Of a stretch of DNA of 6,244 nucleotides, positions 5,623 through 6,244 are shown in pieces. The position numbers and the translations under genes were made by a program. Below the pieces are notes generated by a model. That model saw only the letters and a program-made list of their open reading frames with translations. It was not told the origin of the DNA and searched no databases. Every line of letters starts with the position of its first letter. Position 1 is the stretch's first letter. This DNA comes from JAHEME01 sp034435035 (GTDB lineage: Bacteria > Chloroflexota > Anaerolineae > Aggregatilineales > UBA3940), in assembly GCA_034435035.1 (NCBI GenBank), contig DAOTXW010000104.1, forward strand, positions 1-6,244. Reading direction: 5' to 3'.

Positions 5623-6244
5623 ATGGAGCGCGCCGCTGGTTTCCCTCACATCCGCGGTGCGCTCCGCTTTTTATCCCCGGCTGCGCCGCCCCCCTTCCAC
5701 GCTGCCCCCCTGCCGGCCCTGCTGATCAGCGGGCTGCTCCTGGCTGCCTGCGGATCCTCCCCGGCGCCCACGCCCGCCGCGCCGACGCCGGCAGCGCCGG
5801 CGATTCCCCCGCCCACGCCCGCCCCCGATCGAACCGATGCGCCGCCCACGCCGGCCGCGCCGGCCCCGCCCGGCCTGTGGATCGAGAACCGCACCGACAG
5901 CTCGATCTGTTTCCTGTACCTGGCCGCACCGGATCAGCCGGACTGGGGGAGCGACCGGCTGGGCGACACCGAGATCGTGGCCGCCGGCGAGGCGGTTCAC
6001 CTGGAGCCGCTGCCCGCCGGCACCTACGACCTCAAAGCGGAGGACTGCAGCCGGCACATCATCGCGCTGGCGGCGGGCGTGCCGGTCAGCGGCCCGTCCG
6101 CGGTGACCCTCACCCCGGCCGCCGCGCTGCTGACTCTTTACAATGCCGCCGGCGCTGATCTGTGCGGCCTGTTCGCGGCCCCGGCGGGGGGCAGCCCGCC
6201 GGCCCGCAGCCTGTTCGGGCCGGGCGCCCCGCTGCCGCCGGACG
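5623..6244 (+). CDS. Second lipoprotein with tandem kinase-type two-Cys domains (3'-partial)
   Basis: The frame opens with ATG at 5623, 11 bases after the previous stop, and stays open to the right edge (207 codons seen). A long n-region with Arg at 3, 11 and 15 precedes a short core and a canonical lipobox, LLLAAC, with C43 as the lipidation site. A Pro/Ala/Thr stalk (about 46-83) follows. Domain D (about 84-165) has C96 and C142, the motif DWGSDRLGD and AGTYDLKAEDC; it most resembles the first domain of the kinase. A second copy, E, begins near 167 (C181 in ADLCGLF) and is cut off, so the arrangement mirrors the kinase's tandem pair without the kinase. There is no clear Shine-Dalgarno, and the first codons lie in a terminator hairpin, so expression may depend on coupling to the upstream gene and on read-through. 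No other ATG or GTG in this frame could replace it before the signal peptide. Reduced expression or a decaying duplicate is possible. Confidence 0.8.
   Translation, partial: MERAAGFPHIRGALRFLSPAAPPPFHAAPLPALLISGLLLAACGSSPAPTPAAPTPAAPAIPPPTPAPDRTDAPPTPAAPAPPGLWIENRTDSSICFLYLAAPDQPDWGSDRLGDTEIVAAGEAVHLEPLPAGTYDLKAEDCSRHIIALAAGVPVSGPSAVTLTPAAALLTLYNAAGADLCGLFAAPAGGSPPARSLFGPGAPLPPD
5625..5672 (+). terminator. Intrinsic terminator overlapping the start of the second lipoprotein gene
   Basis: GGAGCGCGCCGC (5625-5636) pairs with GCGGTGCGCTCC (5654-5665): 12 bp with a single G-U pair and a 17-nt loop. Two bases later comes TTTTT (5668-5672). This is a textbook rho-independent terminator 13 bases after the first lipoprotein's stop. 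It begins inside the ATG (5623-5625) of the next open frame, so it would also act on that gene. Confidence 0.75.

Larger units (their letters stand above)
4495..6244 (+). repeat. Dispersed paralogous domain: five copies in three genes
   Basis: Copies: A 4495-4737 and B 4747-4989 in the kinase; C 5360-5608 in the first lipoprotein; D 5872-6117 and the start of E from 6121 in the second lipoprotein. The shared pattern is a hydrophobic strand, N-x-(S/T), (I/L)C(Y/F)LY, a W-G followed by D-x-L-G, P-x-G-x-(Y/W)D-(L/M), then E-x-C or D-T-C. Exact DNA matches include a 19-mer, CACCATCACCGACATCCCG, at 4617 and 5491, and a 16-mer, CCGACAGCTCGATCTG, at 4517 and 5894. I cannot assign the domain to a named family with certainty. 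Confidence 0.8.

Noticed and set aside
5445..6158. Plus-strand 237-codon frame across the end of the first lipoprotein and into the second
   Set aside because: It is Arg/Pro/Ala-rich with no domain and overlaps two frames that carry lipoboxes and the shared domain. It exists because of GC-rich third positions.

Overview
This GC-rich window looks chromosomal and most resembles Chloroflexota (Anaerolineae-like). The pointers are Thr/Pro 'PTPTATP' linkers between a membrane anchor and extracytoplasmic domains, a PknB-type Ser/Thr kinase with an exported C-terminal part, PD40/TolB-type repeats, and a histidine kinase PAS variant with the signature IPIDLPPLEQV...AECNDALARMYGF. This is inference from protein style, not from a marker gene.

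Layout, left to right. (1) 3-752 (+): the 3' end of a protein with a Pro/Thr linker and about 4.5 TolB/PD40 beta-propeller repeats; its start lies left of the window. (2) 760-3036 (-): a membrane-bound hybrid-free histidine kinase (six predicted TM helices, two PAS, HisKA, HATPase_c), convergent with gene 1 with only 7 bases between them. (3) 3037-3225: a divergent control region with a good sigma70-like promoter for the histidine kinase and a 12-bp imperfect inverted repeat. (4) 3226-4992 (+): a complete PknB-like Ser/Thr kinase with one TM helix, a minisatellite-encoded PTATPT linker and two tandem copies of a small two-cysteine domain. (5) 4993-5167: a GC hairpin, then a promoter with a perfect TATAAT and a strong Shine-Dalgarno. 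(6) 5168-5611 (+): a small lipoprotein carrying one copy of the same domain. (7) 5625-5672: an intrinsic terminator that overlaps the start codon of (8) 5623-6244 (+), a second lipoprotein that runs off the right edge and carries one full copy and the start of another.

The main biological point is the right half. A transmembrane Ser/Thr kinase and two predicted surface lipoproteins next to it share the same extracytoplasmic domain (C-Y-L-Y ... W-G-D-D-x-L-G ... P-x-G-x-Y-D-L ... E-x-C). Short blocks of near-identical DNA show that the copies arose by local duplication. A surface-sensing module, in which the lipoproteins bind the same ligand as the kinase, compete with it, or contact it, is a reasonable but untested idea. 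The divergent histidine kinase adds a second phospho-signalling protein. No response regulator is visible.

No RNA genes, CRISPR arrays, insertion sequences or attachment sites were seen. No stretch over 300 bases lacks a gene; the longest gaps are 189 and 175 bases.
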